A program made the translations under genes and the position numbers. DNA of 64,000 bases from Bifidobacterium breve (GTDB lineage: Bacteria; Actinomycetota; Thermoleophilia; Solirubrobacterales; Solirubrobacteraceae), in the NCBI GenBank assembly GCA_945878865.1, contig CAMCUD010000002.1, positions 124,001 through 188,000 of the forward strand, in the 5' to 3' direction. The notes beneath the pieces are model-generated. The model was not told the origin of the DNA and searched no databases. It saw nothing but the letters and a program-made list of their open reading frames with translations. Below are positions 52,185 through 59,235 of this stretch, one piece after another. The first letter of the stretch is position 1, and each line of letters begins with the position of its first letter.

Positions 52185-52453
52185 CCGAGGACGAGCTCAC
52201 CGAGCGGCTGCGCGCGCTGGCCCACGCCGAGCGCCGGCGGATCGTGGCCGACTGCCTCGATGCGCCACAGGCGGCGGGGGAGCTTGCGGCGCGGTCCGGC
52301 CTCGCGGCCGCGACGGTGTCCGAGCACCTGAAGGTCCTGCGCAAGGCGGGGCTCGTCGTGCTCGACCGGCGCGGACGGTTCTGGCTGTACCGCACCGATG
52401 GTGAGGCCCTCACGCGTGTGGTGGCCGCGGTTAGCGCGATCACGGATCCGTGA
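52181..52453 (+). CDS. ArsR family winged-helix regulator with probable CTG start
   Basis: Encodes 90 residues if started at CTG 52181, which overlaps the VOC stop (CTGA). The conserved first helix of ArsR (LRALAHAERRRIVADCLD) lies upstream of the first standard start in frame (GTG 52244), which would cut the domain; no ATG/GTG/TTG exists before it. HTH is AAGELAARSGLAAATVSEHLKVLRKAGLVV and the wing DRRGRFWLYRTD. No metal-site cysteines are present. Likely binds the 51808-51827 palindrome. Confidence 0.72.
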   Translation: MTEDELTERLRALAHAERRRIVADCLDAPQAAGELAARSGLAAATVSEHLKVLRKAGLVVLDRRGRFWLYRTDGEALTRVVAAVSAITDP

Positions 52454-52479
52454 CTGCGCCAGGCGACGGGTCGCTGGAG

Positions 52480-52485
52480 TACCTT
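52480..52485 (+). promoter_or_regulatory. -10 box (TACCTT) of the three-repeat secreted protein
   Basis: TACCTT ends 9 bases before ATG 52495; leaderless geometry. It selects this ATG over the in-frame GTG at 52450. Confidence 0.45.
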
Positions 52486-52494
52486 GGCGAGCCC

Positions 52495-53358
52495 ATGCGC
52501 CGAGCTCTCTGCCTCCTCCTCTTCTGCGTCGCGGCCTGTGCCGCCGTCCCCACGTCCGCAAACGCCGCCACCGCGGCGACCTGCCCCGGGACCTTTCAAG
52601 TGCTGCACAACGACCGCATCGGCGCGCTGAAGCTGCCCGCCGGCGGCTACCAGATCCTCGCGACCGGGCTGTCCTGCCAGCAGGCGTCCTCGCTGTTCAC
52701 CCGGTTCCTCAACGACTGGGACGGCGTGCTGCCGACGCCCTGGCGGGTCGTCGCGCCGCGCTCGCAGTTCGTGCGCGGCACGTCGAACATCAACTTCATC
52801 GTCAAGCGGGTGACGTCGCCGGCCACGGCGGGCGCATGCCCGGGGACGTTCGCGATCTACGAGCCGGTCACGGCGGCCGGCCTGAAGATCGGCCTCGGCC
52901 AGTGGGCGCTCACGGTGTCCGGCGGCCTGTCGTGCACCACCGCCTTCAAGGTGTTCGCCCAGACGGCGGACGCGAACCTCGTGCCGCCCGGCTGGACGGT
53001 CGACCCGGCGACGACCACGTTCCGCAAGGGCGGCCAGAGCTTCACCGCCGCGGACGTCGGCCCGGCGCCGTCAGGGATCGGGCGCTCGACGGGCACGCAG
53101 TGCACCGCGACGTTCAGCGTGCTGCACAACGACGCAATCGGCGCGCTGAAGCTGCCGAAGGGCAAGTACCTCATCTCGCTGCTGCCGAACTCCGGGCTCA
53201 GCTGCCCGGTCGCCTCGGACCTGTTCTCGTCGTTCCTGCGCTACCCGAACGGCAAGCTGCCGAGCCCGTGGGTGCTTGACGCGCAGACGGGCACGTTCAC
53301 GCGCGGGAAGGGCTCGAGCGTCGGGTTCCTCGTCGAGCCGGCGGGCAACGCGAAGTAG
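52495..53358 (+). CDS. Secreted protein with three tandem repeats, unknown
   Basis: Encodes 287 residues. Signal peptide (RRALCLLLFCVAACAAVPTSANA). Three repeats of about 85-90 residues start at C-P-G-T-F / C-P-G-T-F / C-T-A-T-F; repeats 1 and 3 are close (QVLHNDRIGALKLPAGGYQI versus SVLHNDAIGALKLPKGKYLI; SCQQASSLFTRFLNDW versus SCPVASDLFSSFLRYP), the middle one diverged. Each has a pair of cysteines. No known family recognised; probably a surface or wall protein. Confidence 0.7.
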   Translation: MRRALCLLLFCVAACAAVPTSANAATAATCPGTFQVLHNDRIGALKLPAGGYQILATGLSCQQASSLFTRFLNDWDGVLPTPWRVVAPRSQFVRGTSNINFIVKRVTSPATAGACPGTFAIYEPVTAAGLKIGLGQWALTVSGGLSCTTAFKVFAQTADANLVPPGWTVDPATTTFRKGGQSFTAADVGPAPSGIGRSTGTQCTATFSVLHNDAIGALKLPKGKYLISLLPNSGLSCPVASDLFSSFLRYPNGKLPSPWVLDAQTGTFTRGKGSSVGFLVEPAGNAK

Positions 53359-53364
53359 GGCCGC

Positions 53365-53835
53365 TCAGGCGTCGGGCCGCAACGGCGGCCCGACGACCTC
53401 CATGCCGGCCTCGGCACCGAGCCGGCGGAACGCCGCGGGGATGTCGGCGTCGGCCGGTAGCTCCGCAAAGGCGTCGAAGAAGCGCTCCATGCCGGCGGGG
53501 CTGAACATCACGAGGATCCGCGCCGGGGCATCGCCCACGTTGATGAACGCATGTGGCGTGCCGCGCGGCACAAACACGAACGTGCCCGCGGGCGCCTCCG
53601 CGTCGTGCTCACCGAGGCGGAAGCGCAGCGTGCCTTCGAGCACCTGCCACATCTCGTCCTCGGCGGCGTGAAGGTGCACCGGTGGGCCGTCGCCCGGGGC
53701 GATGACGTTCTCGATCGCCAGAAAGCGGCCGCCGGTCTGCTCGCCGCGGACCTTGAACGTGAGTGGGCCGCCGGCGGGACCCTGGACGGTGCGGCCCTCT
53801 CCGGGCGGCACGGCCGTGGGCGCCGGCGCAACCAC
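53365..53835 (-). CDS. Cupin domain protein
   Basis: Encodes 156 residues from GTG 53835. Cupin motifs: PPVHLHAAEDEMWQVLEGTLRFRLG (H-x-H...E) and PRGTPHAFINVGD (second His). Metal-dependent enzyme or small-molecule binding; substrate unknown. The GTG shares one base with the stop of the preceding membrane gene (TAGTG), so the two are coupled. It is convergent with the secreted repeat gene, 6 bases apart. Confidence 0.85.
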   Translation of the reverse strand: MVAPAPTAVPPGEGRTVQGPAGGPLTFKVRGEQTGGRFLAIENVIAPGDGPPVHLHAAEDEMWQVLEGTLRFRLGEHDAEAPAGTFVFVPRGTPHAFINVGDAPARILVMFSPAGMERFFDAFAELPADADIPAAFRRLGAEAGMEVVGPPLRPDA

Positions 53836-54242
53836 TAGATCCCGCCGCCCTTGGCGAAGAACATGAACCAGATCCCGAACAGGATCAGCGCCGACCCGAC
53901 CGAGATCACCATGACCACGTCGAGCACCGTGCGCGGGCGATGCAGGTCGCGCTCGTCACGCATGGACCGCATCCACGGCGCGCGGATCTGCACCTCGTTC
54001 GTCGTGCCCTCGAGCTCGGCGTACTTGTCGTTGAGCCGGCCGAGGCCCTTGCCGATGAAGAACATCGTCGCCGGAATGCCGACGACGACCACCACGATCG
54101 CGCTCATGCTCACCCGTGAGGCGGTCGAGAGGTGCGACGCCACGTAGATCCAGCCCACGGGCGCGCCGATCCACATGAAGATGCTGCCGATCGCCATCAG
54201 GGCGATCAGGCCGGCTTTCGCAGCAGAGGACGCCATCGTCAT
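53835..54242 (-). CDS. Membrane protein, unknown
   Basis: Encodes 135 residues from ATG 54242 (ATG 54236 possible). Three hydrophobic helices (AKAGLIALMAIGSIFMWIGAPVGW, MSAIVVVVVGIPATMFFIG, VVMVISVGSALILFGIWFMFF) with a charged cytoplasmic loop between the second and third. On the minus strand CATGCT lies 6 bases before the ATG. No family recognised; coupled to the cupin gene. Confidence 0.6.
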   Translation of the reverse strand: MTMASSAAKAGLIALMAIGSIFMWIGAPVGWIYVASHLSTASRVSMSAIVVVVVGIPATMFFIGKGLGRLNDKYAELEGTTNEVQIRAPWMRSMRDERDLHRPRTVLDVVMVISVGSALILFGIWFMFFAKGGGI

Positions 54243-54297
54243 CGCGCAAGCATGCCGCAAATGGCGGCGGCGCGCTACGACTTCGATAGTGGTGGTC

Positions 54298-54543
54298 TCA
54301 CCAAGCCTGCTCGCCGCCGCAGTTCGGGCATGCGACCGTGGTGCTCACGGGCGCCTCGAACAGGTATCCACAGGCGCACGAGTAGGTCGCACGATCGTCC
54401 GGGCCACCCGCGTCGCGCAGCCGGCGCTCGGCGGGATGGACAGGCTCGGGCAGGGGAGCCGGGTCGGGGACGACGTGGAGACGTGCGCCGCGGCTGCGGC
54501 GGACGGCGGGGAGGGAGGTGGGGAGAACTCTGGCGCTTTGCAT
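54298..54543 (-). CDS. Small zinc-ribbon protein
   Basis: Encodes 81 residues from ATG 54543. The C-terminal 35 residues are a zinc ribbon: YSCACGYLFEAPVSTTVACPNCG (C-x-C-G...C-P-x-C-G). The N-terminal half is Pro/Arg-rich and unstructured. Similar short zinc-ribbon proteins act as FmdB-like regulators or unknown; function here is not known. The frame upstream of the ATG is only antisense low-complexity. Confidence 0.55.
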   Translation of the reverse strand: MQSARVLPTSLPAVRRSRGARLHVVPDPAPLPEPVHPAERRLRDAGGPDDRATYSCACGYLFEAPVSTTVACPNCGGEQAW

Positions 54544-54691
54544 GCGGTCTCTGACAAAGAACGTCGGCGGGTCCCAAAGGTTTCTGTGCCTGAAGGGAAA
54601 ATCCCTCGCACATCCGTCCGAAGGGGTTTGACAGGACCGTGGAGCAGCCTGGCACCGGCCCCGCCAGCGGGTTCGGCATACTGAAGGGGCG

Positions 54692-55093
54692 ATGGACCCC
54701 TCACGTAAGCGCCGGATCCGGCTGATCGTCGCGCTCACCGCCGCCATCTGCCTGGCCGGCGCCCTTATGGTCACGACGTTCAGCGCTGCGAGCCCCGAGC
54801 GCATTCCCAGCCAGCTCGTTGCCAGTGCCGAGCCCGGCAAGACCTACAAGCTCGGCGGCAAGGTCGTCGACGGCTCGATCAAGCGCGAAGGCGACACGAT
54901 GGTGTTCCGCGTGCGCGATCCGAAGGGCCGCGCGACGGTCCCCGTCTCGTACACGGGCGCGGTGCCCGACCCGTTCCGCGAGGGACGCGAGGTCATCGTC
55001 ACCGTCAAGAAGCACGGGAACACGTTCGTCGGCGAGCGCGACTCGCTCGTGACGAAGTGCCCGTCGAAGTTCCAGAACGAACAGAAGTCGTAG
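54692..55093 (+). CDS. ccmE: Cytochrome c maturation heme chaperone CcmE (cysteine type)
   Basis: Encodes 133 residues. N-terminal membrane anchor (LIVALTAAICLAGALMVTTF), then the OB-fold (YKLGGKVVDGSIKREGDTMVFRVRDPKGRATVPVSYTGAVPDPFREGREVIVTVK). Classical CcmE binds heme through H-x-x-x-Y; here the end is TKCPSKF, so the ligand is Cys with Phe in place of Tyr. Cys-type CcmE is known from archaea and some bacteria. A CATACT -10 box lies 9 bases before the ATG. ccmF follows 7 bases later. Confidence 0.88.
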   Translation: MDPSRKRRIRLIVALTAAICLAGALMVTTFSAASPERIPSQLVASAEPGKTYKLGGKVVDGSIKREGDTMVFRVRDPKGRATVPVSYTGAVPDPFREGREVIVTVKKHGNTFVGERDSLVTKCPSKFQNEQKS

Positions 55094-55100
55094 GTCCCGC

Positions 55101-57287
55101 GTGGCGACCTTCGGCAGCGCCTGTCTGATCCTGGCCTTCGCCGTCTCCCTCTTCGGGATCGGCGCGTCGCTCATGGGCGCGCAGCGCGGCCGGGCGGACT
55201 GGATCGCCTCCGGGCGCCGGGCGGTGTTTGCGCTCGCGGGCCTGGCGACGGCCGCCTTCGTCGTCCTGGAGTCGATGTTCCTGACCGACGACTTCTCCAA
55301 CGAGGTCGTCGTCTCGCACTCGTCGACGACGACGCCGTTCTTCTACAAGGCGGCCGCCGCGTGGTCCTCGCAGGAGGGCTCGCTGCTGCTCTGGCTGTTC
55401 CTGCTGTCGGTCTGGTCGAGCCTCGTGCTCGTCCTGGTGCGCCGCCGTCTGCGCGACGTCACGCCGTACGCGACGGCTGTCCTGCTCGGACTCGGCGCGT
55501 TCTTCGCCGGGCTGCTCGTCTTCCTCGAGCACCCGTTCTCGACGCTGCCGGCGGCGCCGTCGGAGGGCATCGGCCTGAGCCCGCTGCTGCGCCACCCGAG
55601 CATGATGATCCACCCCCCGATGCTGTACTCGGGGTACACGCTCTTCACGATCCCGTTCGCGTTCGCGATCGGCGCGCTCATCGTGCGCCGCGTCGACGCT
55701 GAGTGGATCCGCTCGACCCGGCGGTTCGCGCTCGCCGCGTGGATCTTCCTCGGGGTCGGGATCATCCTCGGCGCGCGCTGGTCCTACGCCGAGCTCGGCT
55801 GGGGCGGGTACTGGGCCTGGGATCCCGTCGAGAACGCGTCGCTCATGCCGTGGCTGGTCGGCACTGCGTTCATCCACTCGGTGATGATCCAGGAGAAGCG
55901 CGGGATGCTGAAGGTCTGGAACGTCTCGCTGATCCTCGGCACCGGCATCCTCTGCCTCCTCGGCACGTTCCTCGTGCGCAGCGGCATCCTGCAGTCGATC
56001 CACGCCTTCGGCGCGTCGACGCTGGGCGTCCCGTTCATCACGCTCATCGCGCTGCTGATCTTCGGATCGATCGCGCTGGTCGTCAGCCGCCGCGACAGCC
56101 TGCGGTCCGAGCACCGGCTTGACTCGCTGTGGTCGCGCGAGGCGATCTTCCTGATGAACAACATCGTCCTCGTCGGCCTGTGCGTCGTGGTGTGGTGGGG
56201 GACGTTCTTCCCGCTGATCAGCGAGGCGATCACCGGCGACCCCGCCTCCGTCGGCCCACCCTGGTTCGACAAGTACGTGGTGCCGCTGACGATCCTGCTC
56301 GTGCTGCTCAGCGGGATCGCGCCGCTCATCGCGTGGCGGCGCTCGACGCTTGCCAACGCGCGCCGCAACCTGCTGTGGCCGGCGGTCACCGCCGTCGTGG
56401 CGTTCGTGGCGCTTCTGCTTCTCGGCGTGGGTGAACGGCCGTGGGCGCTGCTCATGTTTGTCGTCGGGGCGTTCGTCCTTGCGGCCGTGGCGCAGGAGTT
56501 CTGGCGCGGCACCGTCGCACGCCGCGCGATGTCCGGCGAATCGCCGCCCCGCGCGCTGCTGCAGCTCGTGCGCCGCAACCGCCGGCGCTACGGCGGCTAC
56601 ATCGTGCACGCCGGCATCGCGGTGCTGTTCATCGGCGTCGCGGCGTCATCGGCGTTCCAGGACGCCGTCGACGCACGCCTGCAGGTCGGGCAGAGCGCGA
56701 AGGTCGGTGAGTACACCGTCACGTACCAGAAGCCGTTCGCCGACCTCGTGATCGCCCGCGGCGACCTCGAGCGCATCGACATCGGCGCGGTCATGCGCGT
56801 GGAGAAGGACGGCAAGTACGTCACGACGATGCGCCCGTCGCGCGGTTTCTATCCGTCGCGCGCGTTCGTCGCATTCGGTCCGGTCGGCCGGTTCTTCGAA
56901 GGTGAGGCGACGAGCGAGGTCGGGCTGCAGGCCGGTCGCCTACGTGACGTGTGGGTGGCGATGACGCCCGACATCAACACGCTCGAGCCGGTCATCAAGG
57001 AAGGCAACAAGGTCTTCACCGACGCCGCCGACGAGCTCCCGCCCGAGATGGCCGGCGCCGCGCTCGCACAGGCGCTGCGCGGCATCACGCAGCGCTACGT
57101 CGCGGACCCGCCGCCCGCGACGTTCCGGATGCACGTCTCACCGCTCGTGTCGTGGGTGTGGATCGGTGCGCTGCTGGTGCTGCTGGGCGGGATCACCGCC
57201 GCGTGGCCGGGCGGCCCCGATCTGGCGACCCGCAAGGTCAAGGCCGGGTACGCCGCCCGCGTCGCGCAGGACCTCGGCCGCGCGTAG
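55101..57287 (+). CDS. ccmF: Heme lyase CcmF
   Basis: Encodes 728 residues from GTG 55101, a multi-helix membrane protein. The heme-handling WWD region is WGGYWAWDPVENASLMPWLVGTAF, with FYKAAAAWSSQEGSLLLWLFLLS and conserved His in HPSMMIHPPMLYSGYT upstream. C-terminal domain has a large extracytoplasmic loop (QDAVDARLQVGQSAKVGEYTV). It ligates heme to apocytochrome c from CcmE. Together with ccmE here and ccdA-ccmH-ccmG at 32.4-34.2 kb this makes a near-complete System I. Confidence 0.93.
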   Translation: MATFGSACLILAFAVSLFGIGASLMGAQRGRADWIASGRRAVFALAGLATAAFVVLESMFLTDDFSNEVVVSHSSTTTPFFYKAAAAWSSQEGSLLLWLFLLSVWSSLVLVLVRRRLRDVTPYATAVLLGLGAFFAGLLVFLEHPFSTLPAAPSEGIGLSPLLRHPSMMIHPPMLYSGYTLFTIPFAFAIGALIVRRVDAEWIRSTRRFALAAWIFLGVGIILGARWSYAELGWGGYWAWDPVENASLMPWLVGTAFIHSVMIQEKRGMLKVWNVSLILGTGILCLLGTFLVRSGILQSIHAFGASTLGVPFITLIALLIFGSIALVVSRRDSLRSEHRLDSLWSREAIFLMNNIVLVGLCVVVWWGTFFPLISEAITGDPASVGPPWFDKYVVPLTILLVLLSGIAPLIAWRRSTLANARRNLLWPAVTAVVAFVALLLLGVGERPWALLMFVVGAFVLAAVAQEFWRGTVARRAMSGESPPRALLQLVRRNRRRYGGYIVHAGIAVLFIGVAASSAFQDAVDARLQVGQSAKVGEYTVTYQKPFADLVIARGDLERIDIGAVMRVEKDGKYVTTMRPSRGFYPSRAFVAFGPVGRFFEGEATSEVGLQAGRLRDVWVAMTPDINTLEPVIKEGNKVFTDAADELPPEMAGAALAQALRGITQRYVADPPPATFRMHVSPLVSWVWIGALLVLLGGITAAWPGGPDLATRKVKAGYAARVAQDLGRA

Positions 57288-57300
57288 GCCGCCCCGCCGC

Positions 57301-57588
57301 ATGGAGATCCTCGCTGCCGTGCTGGTGATCGTCGCGCTGGGCGTGGTCGTCTGGTTCGTCGGCGCGCCGCTTCGCGCAGGCGCGTCGGCCGTGGATGCCG
57401 AGCAGCGCGACCTCGAGGCGCGCCGCGACGCGCTGGAGGCTGAGCGCGAGTCGAAGTACCGCGAGATCCGCGAGACGGAGATCGACTACCGCACCGGCAA
57501 GCTCACCGAGGACGAATGGCGCCGGCAGGACCGCGAGCTGCGCGCCCAGGCCGTCGACGTCCTGCGGCGGCTCGACGAGCTCGGCTAG
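57301..57588 (+). CDS. CcmI-like small membrane coiled-coil protein
   Basis: Encodes 95 residues from ATG 57301. One membrane helix (ILAAVLVIVALGVVVWFVGAPL) and a charged helical tail (DAEQRDLEARRDALEAERESKYREIRETEIDYRTGKLTEDEWRRQ) that resembles the first part of CcmI, which helps hold apocytochrome for CcmF/CcmH. Directly after ccmF (13 bases). Assignment rests on the D-x-x-x-G-K-L-x-x-x-E-W/D pattern and position. Confidence 0.7.
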   Translation: MEILAAVLVIVALGVVVWFVGAPLRAGASAVDAEQRDLEARRDALEAERESKYREIRETEIDYRTGKLTEDEWRRQDRELRAQAVDVLRRLDELG

Positions 57589-57591
57589 ACT
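57586..57591 (+). promoter_or_regulatory. -10 box (TAGACT) of secG
   Basis: TAGACT, formed at the stop codon of the CcmI-like gene, ends 8 bases before GTG 57600; leaderless geometry, suggesting secG has its own promoter. Confidence 0.4.
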
Positions 57592-57599
57592 TCCGCGCC

Positions 57600-57827
57600 G
57601 TGCTGGAGAACGTGCTCCTCATCGTCCAGGTCGTGCTCAGCGTGGCCGTCATCTTCCTCGTGCTCATGCACTCGGGCAAGGACGCCGGCCTGTCCGGCGC
57701 CTTCGGTGTCGGCTCGGGTTCCGGCCCGCTCGGCGGCGGCTCGCTCGTCGAGCGCAACCTGAACCGCTGGACCGTGGTGTTCGCGACGCTGTTCATCGTG
57801 AACACCGTCGTGCTCCTCAAGATCTAG
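57600..57827 (+). CDS. secG: Preprotein translocase subunit SecG
   Basis: Encodes 75 residues. Two membrane helices: VLLIVQVVLSVAVIFLVLMHSGKDAGLSGAFG and NRWTVVFATLFIVNTVVLLK, joined by the Gly/Ser-rich loop with SGSGPLGGG, as in SecG. Stabilises SecYE during export. In many actinobacteria secG follows tpiA; here it has moved to the end of the ccmEF locus. Confidence 0.9.
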   Translation: MLENVLLIVQVVLSVAVIFLVLMHSGKDAGLSGAFGVGSGSGPLGGGSLVERNLNRWTVVFATLFIVNTVVLLKI

Positions 57828-57873
57828 TGCCGACTGCGTCGGCATTGAGAGTTCGGCTGGCGCCGAACTCTCA
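57828..57873. terminator. Tandem hairpins between convergent secG and tldE
   Basis: Hairpin 1: TGCCGA (57828-57833) and TCGGCA (57839-57844). Hairpin 2: TGAGAGTTCGGC (57846-57857), loop TGGC, GCCGAACTCTCA (57862-57873), a perfect 12-bp stem. They fill the 43-bp gap and the second overlaps the stop codon of the minus-strand gene. A bidirectional terminator without U-tracts is likely. Confidence 0.65.
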
Positions 57874-59235
57874 GGCGCCGCCGGTCACCCGCAGGCCGCC
57901 CACGCGGATCGGCGGGCACAGCACGCCGTGCGCGAAGCGCCGGCCGTAGAACTCGCCGTGCCCGATGAGGCGCTGGCCGGCGCCGAGCGCCTCGACGTCG
58001 GTGAGCAGGCGCAGCAGGCTGTCGGTGATCCGCACGTCGCGGATCGGGCGCGTGATCCGGCCGTTCTCGATGAGGAACGTCCCGTCGCGCGTCATCGACG
58101 TCACGACCGCGTCGCGTTCGCGGACGGTGTTCGTGTACCAGAAGCGCGTCACGTAGATCCCGCGCTCGATCGGCGCGCACAACGCCGCGACGTCTTCGGC
58201 GTCGCCGGGGGCCAGGACGAGATTCGTGGTCTCGGGGCCTTCCGGTGAGCCACCCGGCGCGACCGCGTGACCCGTCGAGCCCGCGCCGTCGCCGGCGACG
58301 GCGGCGGACCGCAGGTCGTGGACCACGCCGCGGGCGATGCCGCGCTCGATGAGCGGGATCGCGCGCTTGGCGACGCCGTCGGCGTCGAACGTCCGCGGGA
58401 GCGTGCCCGCCGCGCGCGGGTCGTCGGTGATCGTGACCTTCGTCGACGCGACCTCCTCGCCCAGCCGGCCTGAGAGCGCGCCCCGGCCCTCGGCGTGGGC
58501 GAGGCCGTTGAACGCCAGGGTCCCGGCGAACGCGAGCAGCTCCCCGACGGCGTCGGCGTCGAGCACCGCGGTGTAGCGCCCGGGCGGCAGGTCGATCGCG
58601 GTCGCAGGGGTGACCTTCTCGCTGGCGACGCGCGCCAGCGCGGCGCCGTCCACGGTGGCGAGGCGCATGTCCGTCGATGAGGCGAAGCCGCAGCGCGCTT
58701 CATCGTCGCGGCAGATGACCTTCATGTAGCTGTCGGTGACCCGGTCGACGAGCCGCGCGCCCTCGGTGGAGGCGATCGCGTGCGTCACCTCGCCGGCCGA
58801 CCAGATCCCGAACGCCTCGAGCCCGTGCGTCCCCGCCTCGACGATCGCCGCCTCCACCTCGGCGCCCCCGTCCGAAGGATCGAGCTCGGCCGTGCGGCCG
58901 TCCCATCCCGCGAGCCCTTCGATCACCGCGCCGGGTGCGGGCGCGGGGTACGGCCCCGCGCCGGACGCGTGGGCGGCGGCGATCGCCGCGGCCTCCTCGG
59001 CGCGGCGGGCCGCGGCGCGCAGGCCGTCGTCGTCGATCCGGTTCGTCGTCGCCAGGCCGGCGTGCCCGTCGCGCAGCACGACCACCTCGACATCGAGATC
59101 CTCGACGGACGTCGACTGCGTCGGGGCCGATCGGGCGAAACGCAGGCTGAGCGACCGCTCGGCGACGACGCGGACCAGTGCCTGCCCGGAAGTCATCGCC
59201 AGGACGTGCTCGGCCAGCGCGATGGCGTCCCTCAT
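57871..59235 (-). CDS. TldE/PmbA-like metalloprotease subunit
   Basis: Encodes 454 residues. Contains the conserved C-terminal DUF-type PmbA/TldE region (TRFWYTNTVRERDAVVTSMTRDGTFLIENGRI, TDSLLRLLTDVEALG) and lacks the HExxxH active site, as TldE subunits do. With TldD it forms a heterodimeric peptidase that digests unfolded peptides or matures some peptide products. ATG overlaps the tldD stop by four bases. The start is chosen at 59235 because the upstream frame lies inside tldD. Confidence 0.88.
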   Translation of the reverse strand: MRDAIALAEHVLAMTSGQALVRVVAERSLSLRFARSAPTQSTSVEDLDVEVVVLRDGHAGLATTNRIDDDGLRAAARRAEEAAAIAAAHASGAGPYPAPAPGAVIEGLAGWDGRTAELDPSDGGAEVEAAIVEAGTHGLEAFGIWSAGEVTHAIASTEGARLVDRVTDSYMKVICRDDEARCGFASSTDMRLATVDGAALARVASEKVTPATAIDLPPGRYTAVLDADAVGELLAFAGTLAFNGLAHAEGRGALSGRLGEEVASTKVTITDDPRAAGTLPRTFDADGVAKRAIPLIERGIARGVVHDLRSAAVAGDGAGSTGHAVAPGGSPEGPETTNLVLAPGDAEDVAALCAPIERGIYVTRFWYTNTVRERDAVVTSMTRDGTFLIENGRITRPIRDVRITDSLLRLLTDVEALGAGQRLIGHGEFYGRRFAHGVLCPPIRVGGLRVTGGA

